A stretch of DNA of 64,000 nt from Desulfurococcales archaeon (GCA_023255955.1 JAGDWD010000007.1:226928-290927), one strand, 5' to 3'. Shown: positions 17,128 to 27,155, counted from the first letter of the stretch. Notes: generated from the letters alone by a model not told the origin. Program-made: numbers and translations.

Positions 17128-17634
17128 TTGTCCACCGCGGCAGTTGCTACGGTAGCTACTATAGCTATAGCTATGATAGTAGTGCTAGCTACGGTAGCTA
17201 ACTTCGTGGTAACCTACGTAACTACGGTCAGTAAGATACTGGAGCTATCCAGGGAGTATAGGAGGTCCCTACCGATAATTACCGGAGCTAGCATAGAGGG
17301 CGGGCAGAGGGTACTATTCAACGTAACTAGCCTAGGTCCCGAGCCAGTGGTTATAGACTCTACGGCAACCCTACTAGTAGATTACCAGCCTGTAGAGGGC
17401 TCTGAACGTGTAGTGGAGGTACTTTCATACGGTGTGTCCTGGTATGTGAATGGCCTCTCCATTGGTAGTATAGTCTACCCCGTAGCTCCGGGGACGATTA
17501 TAGAGGTTAAACCGGGAGCTACTGCTAGGGCTGTAGCTGTTGTGAGTAGAGGTATAGCACCGAGCTCGGTAGTAGTTTTAGTCCTAGTAGATAGGTGGGG
17601 GGCGAGAGCGGAGTATGTCATTACATATACATAG
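17128..17634 (+). CDS. arlF: archaellum stator protein ArlF
   Basis: This 168-residue protein has an N-terminal membrane helix (AVATVATIAIAMIVVLATVA) and a beta-sandwich outer domain of the type that binds S-layer protein in Sulfolobus ArlF. The start is TTG 17128, eight bases after the arlG stop and preceded by GGTGATAG. Its end overlaps arlH by 20 bases. Identification is by topology, size and order. Confidence 0.85.
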   Translation: MSTAAVATVATIAIAMIVVLATVANFVVTYVTTVSKILELSREYRRSLPIITGASIEGGQRVLFNVTSLGPEPVVIDSTATLLVDYQPVEGSERVVEVLSYGVSWYVNGLSIGSIVYPVAPGTIIEVKPGATARAVAVVSRGIAPSSVVVLVLVDRWGARAEYVITYT

Positions 17635-18337
17635 GCTAACAACTATAACTACAGGTAATGAGGAGCTGGACCTGAGGCTGGGAGGCGGTATACCGCACCC
17701 ATCTCTAATGCTTATCGAGGGAGAGAACGGTACTGGGAAGACAGCTCTATGTACCCAGTTCACTAAGGGCTACCTATTGGATGGGCTTAAAGTAATTTAC
17801 ATAACTACCGAGAATACCGTAAAGCACTTCCTAGAGCAGTCACGCAATATAAACCTAGATCTAACTGATTACTTCCTAAAGGGTCAGCTCACGGTACTCT
17901 CATCCAATATAAGGGGTGTTAAGTGGAGTAGTAGGAAAGCTAGGGAAGCTACTAGAGCCTTAGTAAGATTCATTGAAGCAAGGATCGGTAAGTACGATAC
18001 CTTCATCATAGACTCAATAAGCCAGATACTCCACTACATTGAAGATAAGGAGGTCCACACACTACTAACTAGCTTAAGGGGGGTCGTTAGGAGAGGAGCT
18101 ACTGTGATAGTGACTCTCCACCCGGAAATAGTCGAGGGAAGGATCGTTAAGGAGTTCGCAGCAGCTTCAGACGTCTACCTAAAGCTAGCCCTCGGAGAGA
18201 TCGGGGGTAGGTTAGTGAAGGTAGCTAACATCGTTAAGATCCGAGGGGCCCCTACCCTAGCTGAAACCAGCATAGCGTTCGACGTAGACCCAGCGTTCGG
18301 TATTAAGGTGGTGCCGCTGGCCTTAGCTAAGGTCTAG
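17615..18337 (+). CDS. arlH: archaellum motor ATP-binding protein ArlH
   Basis: This 240-residue RecA/KaiC-like protein has the Walker A GENGTGKTA at residues 36-44 and a Walker B-type TFIIDSIS near residue 130. ArlH binds ATP, forms a ring under ArlI and acts in motor assembly. The N-terminus (TGNEELDLRLGGGIPHPSLMLIEG) is the standard KaiC-family opening. It overlaps arlF by 20 bases and precedes arlI by 10. Confidence 0.93.
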   Translation: MSLHIHRLTTITTGNEELDLRLGGGIPHPSLMLIEGENGTGKTALCTQFTKGYLLDGLKVIYITTENTVKHFLEQSRNINLDLTDYFLKGQLTVLSSNIRGVKWSSRKAREATRALVRFIEARIGKYDTFIIDSISQILHYIEDKEVHTLLTSLRGVVRRGATVIVTLHPEIVEGRIVKEFAAASDVYLKLALGEIGGRLVKVANIVKIRGAPTLAETSIAFDVDPAFGIKVVPLALAKV

Positions 18338-18347
18338 GGGGTGGGTT

Positions 18348-20108
18348 ATGGCTTTACCGAGGCAGTACCAAGCTACTCAAAGCACTACCGATTTAACTAC
18401 CTACCTCAGGGGGTACCCCTACCTAGCTAAGTATATTCAGCAGGTAGTTCCTGAAGTAGGGATGCCCCAGTTCCTCGGGCAGGAGGTTCCAGGTAGTTTA
18501 AGGAAGGTTGTTAAGGTTAACGTTATCTACACCGTTGATGATGGGATATTCATACACGTCTACACCCCTCCCCGCGGTACTGAATCTGGCTATAGGAAGT
18601 ACGCTATAGTAGAACCTCCAAGACCACCATCGGAGCTACTGAGAGCTATAGAAGAGAAGATAGCGGCAGTTCTCTCGGAGAGGGACGCGTCAACTAGCCT
18701 CTCAGATAGAAGGGAGATCCTGCTTAAGGCTTTGGGGAAGGTTGTTGAGGTAGTGGAAGCACCGGTAAATTATAGGGAGGTCCTAAGTAGAGGCTTAAAT
18801 AAGCTTAAAACAATCCCGATCTACTCTGCGGACTACAGGTACGTAGTCTACCACTTAGTGAGGGATAAGGCCGGTTTAGGGATGTTAGAGCCTCTACTTA
18901 AGGATAGGTATATAGAGGATATATACTGTAACGGAGTCGGCTACGTCTTCATAGTTCACAAGGTGTTCGGTCCTCTTGAGACGAGCTTGAGGTTCAGTAC
19001 GCAGGAAGAGCTCGATAAGTTCATCATAGAGTTAAGTGAGAGGATAGGTAAGCCTGTTAGTCACGCAAGACCCATAGTCGACGCTACCCTACCAGACGGT
19101 AGTAGAATAAACATAGTCTTCGGTGGTGACGTTAGCTTAAGGGGGAGTAGCTTTACTATCAGGAAGTTCAGTAAGATCCCTATGAGCGTAACCGAGATAG
19201 TGAACCTCGGAACTATGGATGAGTTCGTAGCTGCCTACCTGTGGATGCTCCTTCTAGAGGGTATGAGCGGGTTTGTAAGTGGTGAGACAGCCTCCGGTAA
19301 GACCACGACACTGAACGCTATAACAGTCTTCATAAGGCCCACAGCTAAGATAGTCTCAATAGAGGATACAGCCGAGATCCAGTTACCACACGAGAACTGG
19401 TTACGTGAGCTTACTAGGGATACTGGGAGTGTGGAGACCAGCGTCACTATGTTTGACCTACTCAAGGCGGCTCTTAGGCAGAGGCCTAACTACATAATAG
19501 TTGGTGAGATAAGGGGGGCTGAGGGTAACGTAGCTTTCCAGGCCATGCAGACAGGCCACCCAGTTCTTTCCACTTTCCACGCAGCTAGCGTTGAGAGGCT
19601 CGTCCAGAGGTTAACCTCACCACCGATTAATGTACCTATTACACACATCGATAACCTGAACTTCGTAGTAATCCAAAGTGCTGTATATAGGGAAGGAGTG
19701 CTTATGAGGAGGGTGATAAGTGTTAACGAGATAGTAGGCTACGACCCTAAGGCTAAGTCAGTTATCTACGTACCCATATACACCTGGGACCCCTCTAAGG
19801 ATAGGTTTACCTTTAGAGGTAGGGGTACGAGCTACCTACTCGAAGAAAAGATAGCTGTAGCTAGGGGTATATCCAGGAGAGATATGGGGTTAGTATATGA
19901 TGAGCTCAACCTTAGGGCTAAGATAATTAGGAGCCTAGTTGAGAAGAAGGTCTTCAACTACTACGATGTGTTCAGGGTTATTGTAAGGATCTACCACCTA
20001 GTTGACGCGAAGGCTAAGGCCTCCTCTAAGGAGGAAACCCCCTACGCTGTGATAGAGGCTCTCGAAGAGGCTCTTAACAGGATAGGACGGGGCGATCTCC
20101 TTAAGTAG
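18348..20108 (+). CDS. arlI: archaellum motor ATPase ArlI
   Basis: This 586-residue type II/IV secretion superfamily ATPase powers both assembly and rotation of the archaellum. The Walker A GETASGKTT is at residues 312-320, followed by the Asp box (EDTAEIQLPHENW), a Walker B region (YIIVGEIRG) and the His box (GHPVLSTFHA). The N-terminal domain has the length expected for ArlI, and the C-terminal extension is rich in lysine and glutamate. It starts with ATGGCT 10 bases after arlH. Confidence 0.96.
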   Translation: MALPRQYQATQSTTDLTTYLRGYPYLAKYIQQVVPEVGMPQFLGQEVPGSLRKVVKVNVIYTVDDGIFIHVYTPPRGTESGYRKYAIVEPPRPPSELLRAIEEKIAAVLSERDASTSLSDRREILLKALGKVVEVVEAPVNYREVLSRGLNKLKTIPIYSADYRYVVYHLVRDKAGLGMLEPLLKDRYIEDIYCNGVGYVFIVHKVFGPLETSLRFSTQEELDKFIIELSERIGKPVSHARPIVDATLPDGSRINIVFGGDVSLRGSSFTIRKFSKIPMSVTEIVNLGTMDEFVAAYLWMLLLEGMSGFVSGETASGKTTTLNAITVFIRPTAKIVSIEDTAEIQLPHENWLRELTRDTGSVETSVTMFDLLKAALRQRPNYIIVGEIRGAEGNVAFQAMQTGHPVLSTFHAASVERLVQRLTSPPINVPITHIDNLNFVVIQSAVYREGVLMRRVISVNEIVGYDPKAKSVIYVPIYTWDPSKDRFTFRGRGTSYLLEEKIAVARGISRRDMGLVYDELNLRAKIIRSLVEKKVFNYYDVFRVIVRIYHLVDAKAKASSKEETPYAVIEALEEALNRIGRGDLLK

Positions 20109-20119
20109 CTAGTACCTGG

Positions 20120-21754
20120 ATGATCATGTTGCCGAGGAGGTTAGCTGACCCCTACTTCCTGGTTTCACTAGCTCTAGCGGTAGCTGTGGTAGCTTACTTC
20201 AGGGAGATTACCTACGCACCCCTACTTCTTGTGCCGGTAGCCGTAGGCTTAATACGTATAGTACTACCCTTCTTAAGGAGTAGGTTAAGGGTAGCTATAG
20301 TTGATCTAGACCTACTCTTTCTACTTCTCCACATGTTTGCGGTCTCCACAGGTAAGCCCCCACGTAAGAGGTTATTTCAGCTGAACTGCGTTGTAGGTGA
20401 CTACAGAGACTACAGCAGGGCTTTAAGCAGGATAGCTAACCTAGCAGTTGACTGGGGCTACGGGTTCGTTACAGCTATTAGGTACGTAGCTAGGGAGGTT
20501 AAGAATAGAGCATTCGGAGATTTCCTACTGAGGTTTAGTGAGGTTCTTAGAACCGGGGAGGACCCAACACTATTCCTTGAGACAGAGTTCGCAGCATTTA
20601 GGAGGAACTATCAGTCCCAGTACTACAGGGCTATAGACATTATGAGGATAGTGCTAGGGCTACATACGACCGTCATAAGTGCCGCAGCATTCATACTGAC
20701 AGTTATGAGCGTCCTCTTAATGTTCACCGGAGGTGACATAAACATATACTTCGTAACTTTAGTAAGCTCAGTTACTCTTGTAGCTATGTTTACCATAGTA
20801 ATATACTTAGCAGTACCCAAGGAGTGGATAGTACCTAAAGCTAAGCCGAGGCCAGGGCATATATATGGAAGATATAACAGGGCTCTAGCTGTAAGCATAC
20901 CACTAGCTATGATACTTGGCTACCTAGCATATAGAGAGCTAGGAGGTTTCGAATGGTCTTTAATGGTAGTTGGCGGGGTTCTACTACTACCTGGACTAGC
21001 TGCTAGGAGTATAGAAGGTAGGGTAAGGAAGCTTGAGTCCTTCTACACTATATTCGTACGTAGCCTCGGCATGACGTACGCTGTAATCCAGAACTACCCC
21101 AAGACATTTAACTCCTTACTTATGAGTGATTTCGGGCCGCTGACAAAGCCTCTAGCACGTGTGTACTCTAGGGTAAGTAACGGGATAGACCCTAGGATAG
21201 CTTGGAGGTTCTTCATCTACGATACGTGGAGCGACCTAGTAGCTAGGTCTACGAATATATTCTCAGATACTGTTGACGTAGGGGGCAATACTAGGGTTGT
21301 TGGTGCTACACTAAGTGACTTAATTACTAGGATAAACGACCTCAGAAACCTTAGGGAGAGAACTGCGAGGACGTTTGAGGCTACTACATACATAATGCAG
21401 GCCTTAGTCTCAGCTATAGCCATAGCTATTATAGAGATAGTAAGACTCTTCTCAGACTATGTTAAGGTTCTCGCGTCAGGCTTAGAGGTAGCAGAGCTAT
21501 ACGGGCTACCGATGCTGTACATACCACCTGAATCCATAGCACTAATGACTAACCTTACAATAGTCTTCCTAGCTATCCTAACGATAGCTAATGCTGTAAC
21601 CATTAAGGTAGCCTATGGAGGTATCCCAGAGACCCTTTGGCAGCAGATTTCCCTCCTACTTGTAATTACTAGTGGAGCTGTAGTTGGGATTAAGATGATG
21701 ATTAACATCATCTTTAGTGGACTGCTTATACCTCCTATACCAGTCCCAGCATAG
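20120..21754 (+). CDS. arlJ: archaellum platform membrane protein ArlJ
   Basis: This 544-residue polytopic protein is the membrane platform on which archaellin is polymerised. It has an N-terminal pair of helices, a cytosolic T2SSF-like domain (about 90-170), helices, a second cytosolic domain (about 290-430) and a C-terminal helix group. It starts at ATG 20120 or 20126, 11 bases after arlI. It closes the conserved core of the archaellum operon. Confidence 0.93.
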   Translation: MIMLPRRLADPYFLVSLALAVAVVAYFREITYAPLLLVPVAVGLIRIVLPFLRSRLRVAIVDLDLLFLLLHMFAVSTGKPPRKRLFQLNCVVGDYRDYSRALSRIANLAVDWGYGFVTAIRYVAREVKNRAFGDFLLRFSEVLRTGEDPTLFLETEFAAFRRNYQSQYYRAIDIMRIVLGLHTTVISAAAFILTVMSVLLMFTGGDINIYFVTLVSSVTLVAMFTIVIYLAVPKEWIVPKAKPRPGHIYGRYNRALAVSIPLAMILGYLAYRELGGFEWSLMVVGGVLLLPGLAARSIEGRVRKLESFYTIFVRSLGMTYAVIQNYPKTFNSLLMSDFGPLTKPLARVYSRVSNGIDPRIAWRFFIYDTWSDLVARSTNIFSDTVDVGGNTRVVGATLSDLITRINDLRNLRERTARTFEATTYIMQALVSAIAIAIIEIVRLFSDYVKVLASGLEVAELYGLPMLYIPPESIALMTNLTIVFLAILTIANAVTIKVAYGGIPETLWQQISLLLVITSGAVVGIKMMINIIFSGLLIPPIPVPA

Positions 21755-21816
21755 GTACCTACAGCATCGCATATCTAAGCTACGTATATATCCGCATAGT
21801 ACTAGGTGAAGTACTG

Positions 21817-21826
21817 AAAATTATAT
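21817..21826 (+). promoter_or_regulatory. TATA box before the Ig-like surface protein gene
   Basis: AAATTATATC about 45-50 bases before ATG 21870, predicting a leader of about 20 bases with a GGGTG site next to the ATG. It separates the downstream pair of genes from the archaellum operon proper. Confidence 0.4.
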
Positions 21827-21869
21827 CTACCCGCTCTTATTAGGTGAGAGCACGTAGATTACCTGGGTG

Positions 21870-24255
21870 ATGGGCTATTCGGAGATGCTGCCCTAAGCTA
21901 TCTATCTACATAGTAGTAGCTCTATTAATTCTATATAACACCTCCCTAGCCTACACCCAAAGCCCCTCCGAGTTCCCACCACAAGTAGTTAAGAGATCTA
22001 TAACGTGGACGGATCAAGGGCAGTTGTGGATACTTGACGTCACTCTAAGCTCTTCCATGCCTTGGTACATCGGTAGTATAGCAAGTATCTCAGTTGCCGT
22101 AACTTCTAAGGTAGTACCTTCAGGAAAGCAGCTAAATCTAGTCCTCCGGGTGGTAAGTGCTGAAGGTACTGAACTAGCTTCTAAGTTCTTGGGGGTTATC
22201 TCGGAGGTTTCACAGGAAATTCGTGGGGACCTCCAGCTAGTTATTTCTCCACTTAACTACAATGCTAGTACGGGCACAACCTCTAGGCATAACTTAAGGG
22301 TGGTCCTGGAGGGTTATATAGGTAGTAGAGTATTCAACACTGTTATGGACTTCCCGGTGCTGATAACCTCACCGAGTTCTAGGATAAGCCTCAGCTTAAG
22401 CATCAACGGGAGGCCTGACTACAACTACGTTGTCGAGTCAATAGCTAGGGTCAATATAAGCATACTACTGAGGAATACCGGTATGTCTTACATAGATAGC
22501 GTGCTTCTCACACTCTACATGAATGGCACGCTAGTAGATAGAGTATACATCGGTAAGGTAGGGCCTCTAGAGCTTAGGGAGCTCCCCATATCTCTACTCA
22601 ACTACTTTAGGGCAGGGATTTACTACATACGTGTTGTAGCAACATACTACCTACAGGAGGGGGTAGTAGAGGAAGTCACAGCTCTCGGATTGCTAGAGGT
22701 GGTTAAACCCTCGAGTGTGGTTCTAACAGTAGATAGGTCAGTAGTTGTGGAGGGTACTCAAGTAACGTTCTCAGGCACCATCACACCTCCACCTAAAGCT
22801 GGGCAGATAGTCCTTGAGAAGCTCGTGGAGGGTCTATGGGTTAGTGTAGGGGTAGCCTCGATAGACCCTCAGGGATCCTTCAGCTTCAGGTGGGTGGCTG
22901 AGGACGTACCTATAGACCGAGACTATGTTGTTCATACCTTCAGGGTCAGGGTTCCCCTATCACTAGTAGGTGGTGTTGCCAGTCTCTACAGCTCTAACGT
23001 GGTTGTACAGGTCTTTTCTTTGAAGACCGCGGCTAAGTTCATTACGGATATTTCCCTAGATGTAGTACCGGATACCGTGATTAGCGGGTCGGGAGCATCC
23101 TTCTACGTAAGGTTACGCCCTCAGATACCTCTATGCGTCCCCGTTAAGTTAGCCTATAGAGACCCAGTGCTCTATGAGTGGGCTGAGTTAGGTGAGGTAG
23201 TAGTATGTGGAGGTGAGGGAGTTGGTGAGCTGACCATTAGATTGCCTCCTGGGAAGTACCCAGTAAAGGCAGGAATCTACTCGAAGCTCGATAGGGTTGA
23301 GAGCTTACCTAAGGTTCTTACAGTAGTAGCTGCACCTAAATTACTAGTAGAAGCTAGGAAAACACTCTTCTACGGGGAGAATCTAGAGGTTAAGGTAGTA
23401 GTTGAACCAGCACCTGATACTGTTATTCAAGGACAGCTAACCGCGCTAATTAATGGTTCTCAACTTCTCTCTAGGGAGTTCTCTATTAAGGATGGATACG
23501 CCACCGTTAGTCTTGGAAAGGTGACTACCGTAGGCGTGATAAACATCACAGTAAGCACCTCAGTTTACGGTACCGCTCTACGTAACTCAACCTTGGTAAG
23601 TGTAGTAAGGCCATCTATAGCCATATCCCCAACTACAGCTACAGTAGAGGTAGGTACACAGATCAGCTTTACTATAGCTATATCTCCTGGACGTGTCTAC
23701 CCGGTTAAGGTTACGGTACTACAGAACTCCGCGGTTATTAGCTCACACAGTGTTGAGACGGATGAACTTGGGGTAGCTAAGCTTACGATCAGCTCCCCAG
23801 CTAAGCCCGGTAAGTACACTGTAGTAGCCGAACTTCAGGACACGCAGATATCCACTTCAGCAGTTCTTAACGTTATAGAGGTAGTCAGATCACTAAGTCT
23901 AGAACTGCTGAATAAAACTGTAGAGCCTTCAGCTACTGCCGTAGCTAGGATATCCGTACACCCACCACCGGTAACTCCAGTACAGGTAGTTCTGTTAATT
24001 CAGGTTAATGGTAGGTGGGAGCCTGTAGCCTACGGTATTATAGCTGGTAGTGAGAGTACGCTGAGGTTCCAAGCTCCCAGCACTGAAGGTAGGTACAATA
24101 TCAAAGCTAGTATTGAGGGAGCTCAGATCGAGAGTAATGTAGATACTCTGCAGGTCTCCACGCGGCTACTCATTGCTCAGGAGTACCTCTACACTCTAGT
24201 AGCTCTTGCGGTGGCAGTAGGTGGAATCATTCTACTAATCGGTAGGAGGAGATGA
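21870..24255 (+). CDS. large exported Ig-like repeat protein, start one base out of frame
   Basis: The gene spans about 795 codons. The ORF-track start (TTG 22024) is artificial: the frame continues upstream through IRRCCPKLSIYIVVALLILY and SLAYTQSP, a good signal peptide, but contains no start codon. The ATG at 21870, with a GGGTG site before it, is one base out of frame; ATGGGCTATT with one G fewer would give MAIRRCCPK... The mature part is a chain of beta-sandwich units of 90-100 residues with repeated SVVVEGTQVTFSG, GSGASFYVRL and EVGTQISFTI type edges. The C-terminus has a membrane anchor (LVALAVAVGGIILLI then GRRR). It is probably a cell-surface stalk or adhesin near the archaellum. It overlaps the next gene by four bases. 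Confidence 0.78.
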
Positions 24256-24716
24256 TAGCTCTCCAAGCTGTAGAACCGGCTGAAGCAACTCAGCTAATTA
24301 ACCTACTACAAGTCCTTATAGCAATAGCGATACTTCTCGCAGTGGCCATAGTAGCTATCTCCCTACTTACAACACCGAGAGCTACTAGAAGCGTTGAGCC
24401 TACCGAATTACCAGGAGTTCAGGCCTCCGAGGAAGAGACCGGGGCTAGACCTACCTCCACACTTGTAGATAAATATGAAGTTGAGGTACTGAGGTATCTA
24501 AGTAGGTTCGAAGCCGCGGACCTTCAAGACCTACTAAGTCAGCTACCGGATAGTAGGGAGTATATAGCGGCAGCTATTTCAAGGTTAGCTGAGTCCGGAA
24601 TGGTAGAGGTATCGAGCGGGGTTGCAGTACTTACGGAGCACGGTAAGAGGATCCTCGAGCTACTAAGGGAGAAGCAGTGGTTAAAAGATCTTGAGCGGTC
24701 AAAGGAGCAGCCTTAG
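24252..24716 (+). CDS. membrane-anchored winged-helix protein
   Basis: This 154-residue protein has one N-terminal membrane helix (VLIAIAILLAVAIVAISLL), a flexible acidic linker and a C-terminal winged helix (residues about 75-140: YEVEVLRYLSRFEAADLQDL, then LAESGMVEV). The DNA-binding part faces the cytosol. The ATGA overlap with the surface-protein gene suggests co-translation, and it may sense or control that protein or the archaellum. The topology is reversed relative to the ArnR-like protein at 12940. Function is inferred only. Confidence 0.75.
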   Translation: MIALQAVEPAEATQLINLLQVLIAIAILLAVAIVAISLLTTPRATRSVEPTELPGVQASEEETGARPTSTLVDKYEVEVLRYLSRFEAADLQDLLSQLPDSREYIAAAISRLAESGMVEVSSGVAVLTEHGKRILELLREKQWLKDLERSKEQP

Positions 24717-24963
24717 GAAGATGCCTAAGAGTAGGGGTAGACCTATATCGAGGGTTTACAAATTACTATATTAAGCTGAGCTACTCTAGTTTATTAGCTG
24801 CTGTAGCAGTTACAGAGTACTGAGGATCTGGCTTTTCATCATTCCTCAAGCGCTGAGCTCTAGTACTTAAACCTGAACTTTATTCTATATGTCTAGAATG
24901 TATCACAGTCTCAATCACCTAGATGTAGCTTCAAATAACCATCTAGTAATGAGGAGATAGGAA

Positions 24964-26031
24964 CTAAAAAAGATATTTGTCGAGTACCTCGTTTGATACC
25001 GGAACGTACTTGAGGCCTGACCCTGTGAGGGGGACTATAATCCTACCGCTCATTTCCTTAGAGACGTACTTTGCTGCCGCATAGACTGCCGCACTACTTG
25101 GCTCAACCGGTACTCCAATAGAGTAGAGCTCTTTGAGGGACTCACCGATTGCTTCATCACCTACAACCACAACGTAGGGTGATACCTTAGATGCTCTTTC
25201 AACTATTTGTTTAATTCTGGGCACTATTGTCAGCCTCAGTGCGTCAGCTAATAAGCTTCTATCGGTGTCACCACAACCTATGTTAACCGTCTTCAAGTAT
25301 TTGCTGAGCTTCGAGTACCCGCACGCCTCTACCGGGATTATGGTGGGGATGGAATCGATGAGCCCTATCTTAACGAGCTCCTCAAAGCCCTTATAGAGCC
25401 CCAGGAATAACGTGCCGGCAGCTACTGGAGCAACTAGAGCATCGAACTTCACGCCTGAAGTAACGAGTTCTAGGGCTATGTCCTTAATTCCCTCGATAAA
25501 TAGTGGCTCCACTACATGACCTACGTAAACACCCTCTTTATCTTCCAAGGCCTTTCTATGTGCTTCATCCCTACTTCTAGCTGTCTCTAGAGTAGCTCCA
25601 AACGCCTTTATCAGCCTAAGCTTCCCTTGAGGGGCGTCCGCGGGAGCGTAGATCTTTACCTTCAGGCCAGCTCTAGCCGCATAAGCTGCTGTAGCTATAC
25701 CGGCATTTCCTGATGAGTCCTCTATGATCGTAGTCCATCCAGCCATGAGAGCTCTCGAGACGGTCATAGCAGCACCTCTATCTTTAAAGGACCCCGTAGG
25801 GTTCAGGAACTCGAGTTTGAGGAGGAAGTTTCTGTACTCGATTAGCGGTGTCCTCCCCTCACCGAGGGTCACCTTCTTGAGGTTCCCCGGGATCAGGCTC
25901 TTAACGCCGGCCTTAACTATAGATTCGAGGTCTGTGGAGAGGAATAGGGGTTCCCCGCATTTAGGGCATACGTGGTGGTTACTTTTAACATCAACTGTGA
26001 CTCCACACTTAGGGCATTCAAGCATGTTCAT
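24964..26031 (-). CDS. thrC: threonine synthase
   Basis: This 355-residue PLP enzyme makes threonine from O-phosphohomoserine. It has an N-terminal zinc ribbon (CPKCGVTV, then CPKCGEPL, residues 5-27), the PLP lysine in NPTGSFKDRGA, a glycine-rich phosphate loop (DSSGNAGIATA) and the C-terminal PLTGSGLKY. Archaeal threonine synthases often carry this ribbon. It is divergent from the L12 gene across a shared TATA region. No other threonine pathway gene is nearby. Confidence 0.92.
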   Translation of the reverse strand: MNMLECPKCGVTVDVKSNHHVCPKCGEPLFLSTDLESIVKAGVKSLIPGNLKKVTLGEGRTPLIEYRNFLLKLEFLNPTGSFKDRGAAMTVSRALMAGWTTIIEDSSGNAGIATAAYAARAGLKVKIYAPADAPQGKLRLIKAFGATLETARSRDEAHRKALEDKEGVYVGHVVEPLFIEGIKDIALELVTSGVKFDALVAPVAAGTLFLGLYKGFEELVKIGLIDSIPTIIPVEACGYSKLSKYLKTVNIGCGDTDRSLLADALRLTIVPRIKQIVERASKVSPYVVVVGDEAIGESLKELYSIGVPVEPSSAAVYAAAKYVSKEMSGRIIVPLTGSGLKYVPVSNEVLDKYLF

Positions 26032-26057
26032 ACGCTACCCAACTGCGTGGTTTCTGT

Positions 26058-26071
26058 AAAAGCTTTTAAAG
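26058..26071. promoter_or_regulatory. symmetric TATA region serving thrC and L12
   Basis: AAAAGCTTTTAAAG reads as a TATA box in both directions (CTTTTAAAG on either strand). It is about 35 bases before the L12 ATG at 26104 and about 30 before the thrC ATG at 26031, the only such box in the 72-base divergent gap. Confidence 0.55.
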
Positions 26072-26103
26072 TAGTAACCTAAGACTCTGGGGGTAAGAGC
26101 AAC

Positions 26104-26436
26104 ATGGAGTACATATACGCCTCACTACTCCTTCACTCAGCTGGGAAGGAAATAAGTGAGGAGTCCTTAAAGAAGGTACTCGAAGCCGCGGGAATAGCTG
26201 TCGATGAGGTGAGGGTTAAGATGGTTGTTGCCGCACTGAAGGAGGTTAACATAGGTGACATAATACGTCAAGCAACAACTCTAGCACCAGCAGTCCCTGC
26301 TCAACCAGCAGCAGCCACATCCCTAGCACCAACACAAGCAGGAGCTAAACCTTCTGAAGAGAAGAAAGAGGAGGAGGAAAAGAAGGAGGTCTCAGAAGAG
26401 GAGATCGCGGAGGGTATCTCAGCCCTCTTTGGCTGA
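26104..26436 (+). CDS. rpl12: ribosomal protein P1/L12 of the archaeal stalk
   Basis: This 110-residue acidic stalk protein has an N-terminal dimerisation domain ([18 protein letters not shown]), an alanine/proline hinge, a charged run and the conserved C-terminal EGISALFG tail that recruits translational GTPases such as aEF2 and aIF5B. The ATG has GGGGGT 10 bases upstream. An Lrp-family gene follows 11 bases after the stop. Confidence 0.96.
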   Translation: MEYIYASLLLHSAGKEISEESLKKVLEAAGIAVDEVRVKMVVAALKEVNIGDIIRQATTLAPAVPAQPAAATSLAPTQAGAKPSEEKKEEEEKKEVSEEEIAEGISALFG

Positions 26437-26447
26437 GCTGGCGGTAG

Positions 26448-26945
26448 GTGTTGCTGGACAGTAAAGATAAAGCTATACTGGCTTTACTTTCTGAAAACGC
26501 TAGAGCTACTATTACCTCAATAGCTAGCATCATAAAGATCTCAGACGTAGCAACAAAAAAGAGACTCCAGAAACTAGAAAAGGAGAAGGTAATACTCGGC
26601 TATAGAGTTATTGTAGACCCTAGTCAGGTAGGCTACGAAGCTATAGCTATCATCGGAATTAACACAGAGCCAGGAAAGGTAGTGGAGATAGCTGAGATAG
26701 TAGCTAATAGACCCGACACAACGTTCGTAGCTATAACTACCGGAGACCATGAAGTTCTAGCAGAGGTGTGGGCTAAAGACACTAAAGACCTGCTACGTAA
26801 GATTAAGGAGATTGAGGGGCTTAGCGGGGTTAAGGAGGTTTTCCCGGCCATACTAGTTAAAGTAGTGAAACACCGTACCTCACTACCCGAAGAGTTTATA
26901 AGAGAGAACCTAAGAGAATACGAATCCGACACTAAGAAGGAATAA
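26448..26945 (+). CDS. Lrp/AsnC-family transcription regulator
   Basis: This 165-residue protein has an N-terminal helix-turn-helix (LLSENARATITSIASIIKIS then KKRLQKLE) and a C-terminal RAM effector domain (GYEAIAIIGINTEPGK...). Such proteins form octamers that sense amino acids and regulate metabolism. It starts at GTG 26448, 11 bases downstream of rpl12, so it is probably co-transcribed with it. The nearby threonine synthase is a possible target, by position only. Confidence 0.92.
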   Translation: MLLDSKDKAILALLSENARATITSIASIIKISDVATKKRLQKLEKEKVILGYRVIVDPSQVGYEAIAIIGINTEPGKVVEIAEIVANRPDTTFVAITTGDHEVLAEVWAKDTKDLLRKIKEIEGLSGVKEVFPAILVKVVKHRTSLPEEFIRENLREYESDTKKE

Positions 26946-27155
26946 ATAGGATCGTTTCGACTCAAGCATTACTAATGTTTAGCTCCACCTCATCAAGATC
27001 GTTACGAGCTCTTCTAGCCTAAAATAGAAAACTTCTGGCTATCTATATATAACCCAAGTTACGGATGTTAAAGAATTCGTAAACTCTCATGAAATAAGTT
27101 TTCGACAAGTTCTTCAACGTCATAGTTAATTTTCTTTTATTGTCTGTCGTGTTAA

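Noticed and set aside
22024-22026. TTG 22024 as start of the Ig-like surface protein
   Set aside because: The frame continues upstream for 50 codons with a clear signal peptide.
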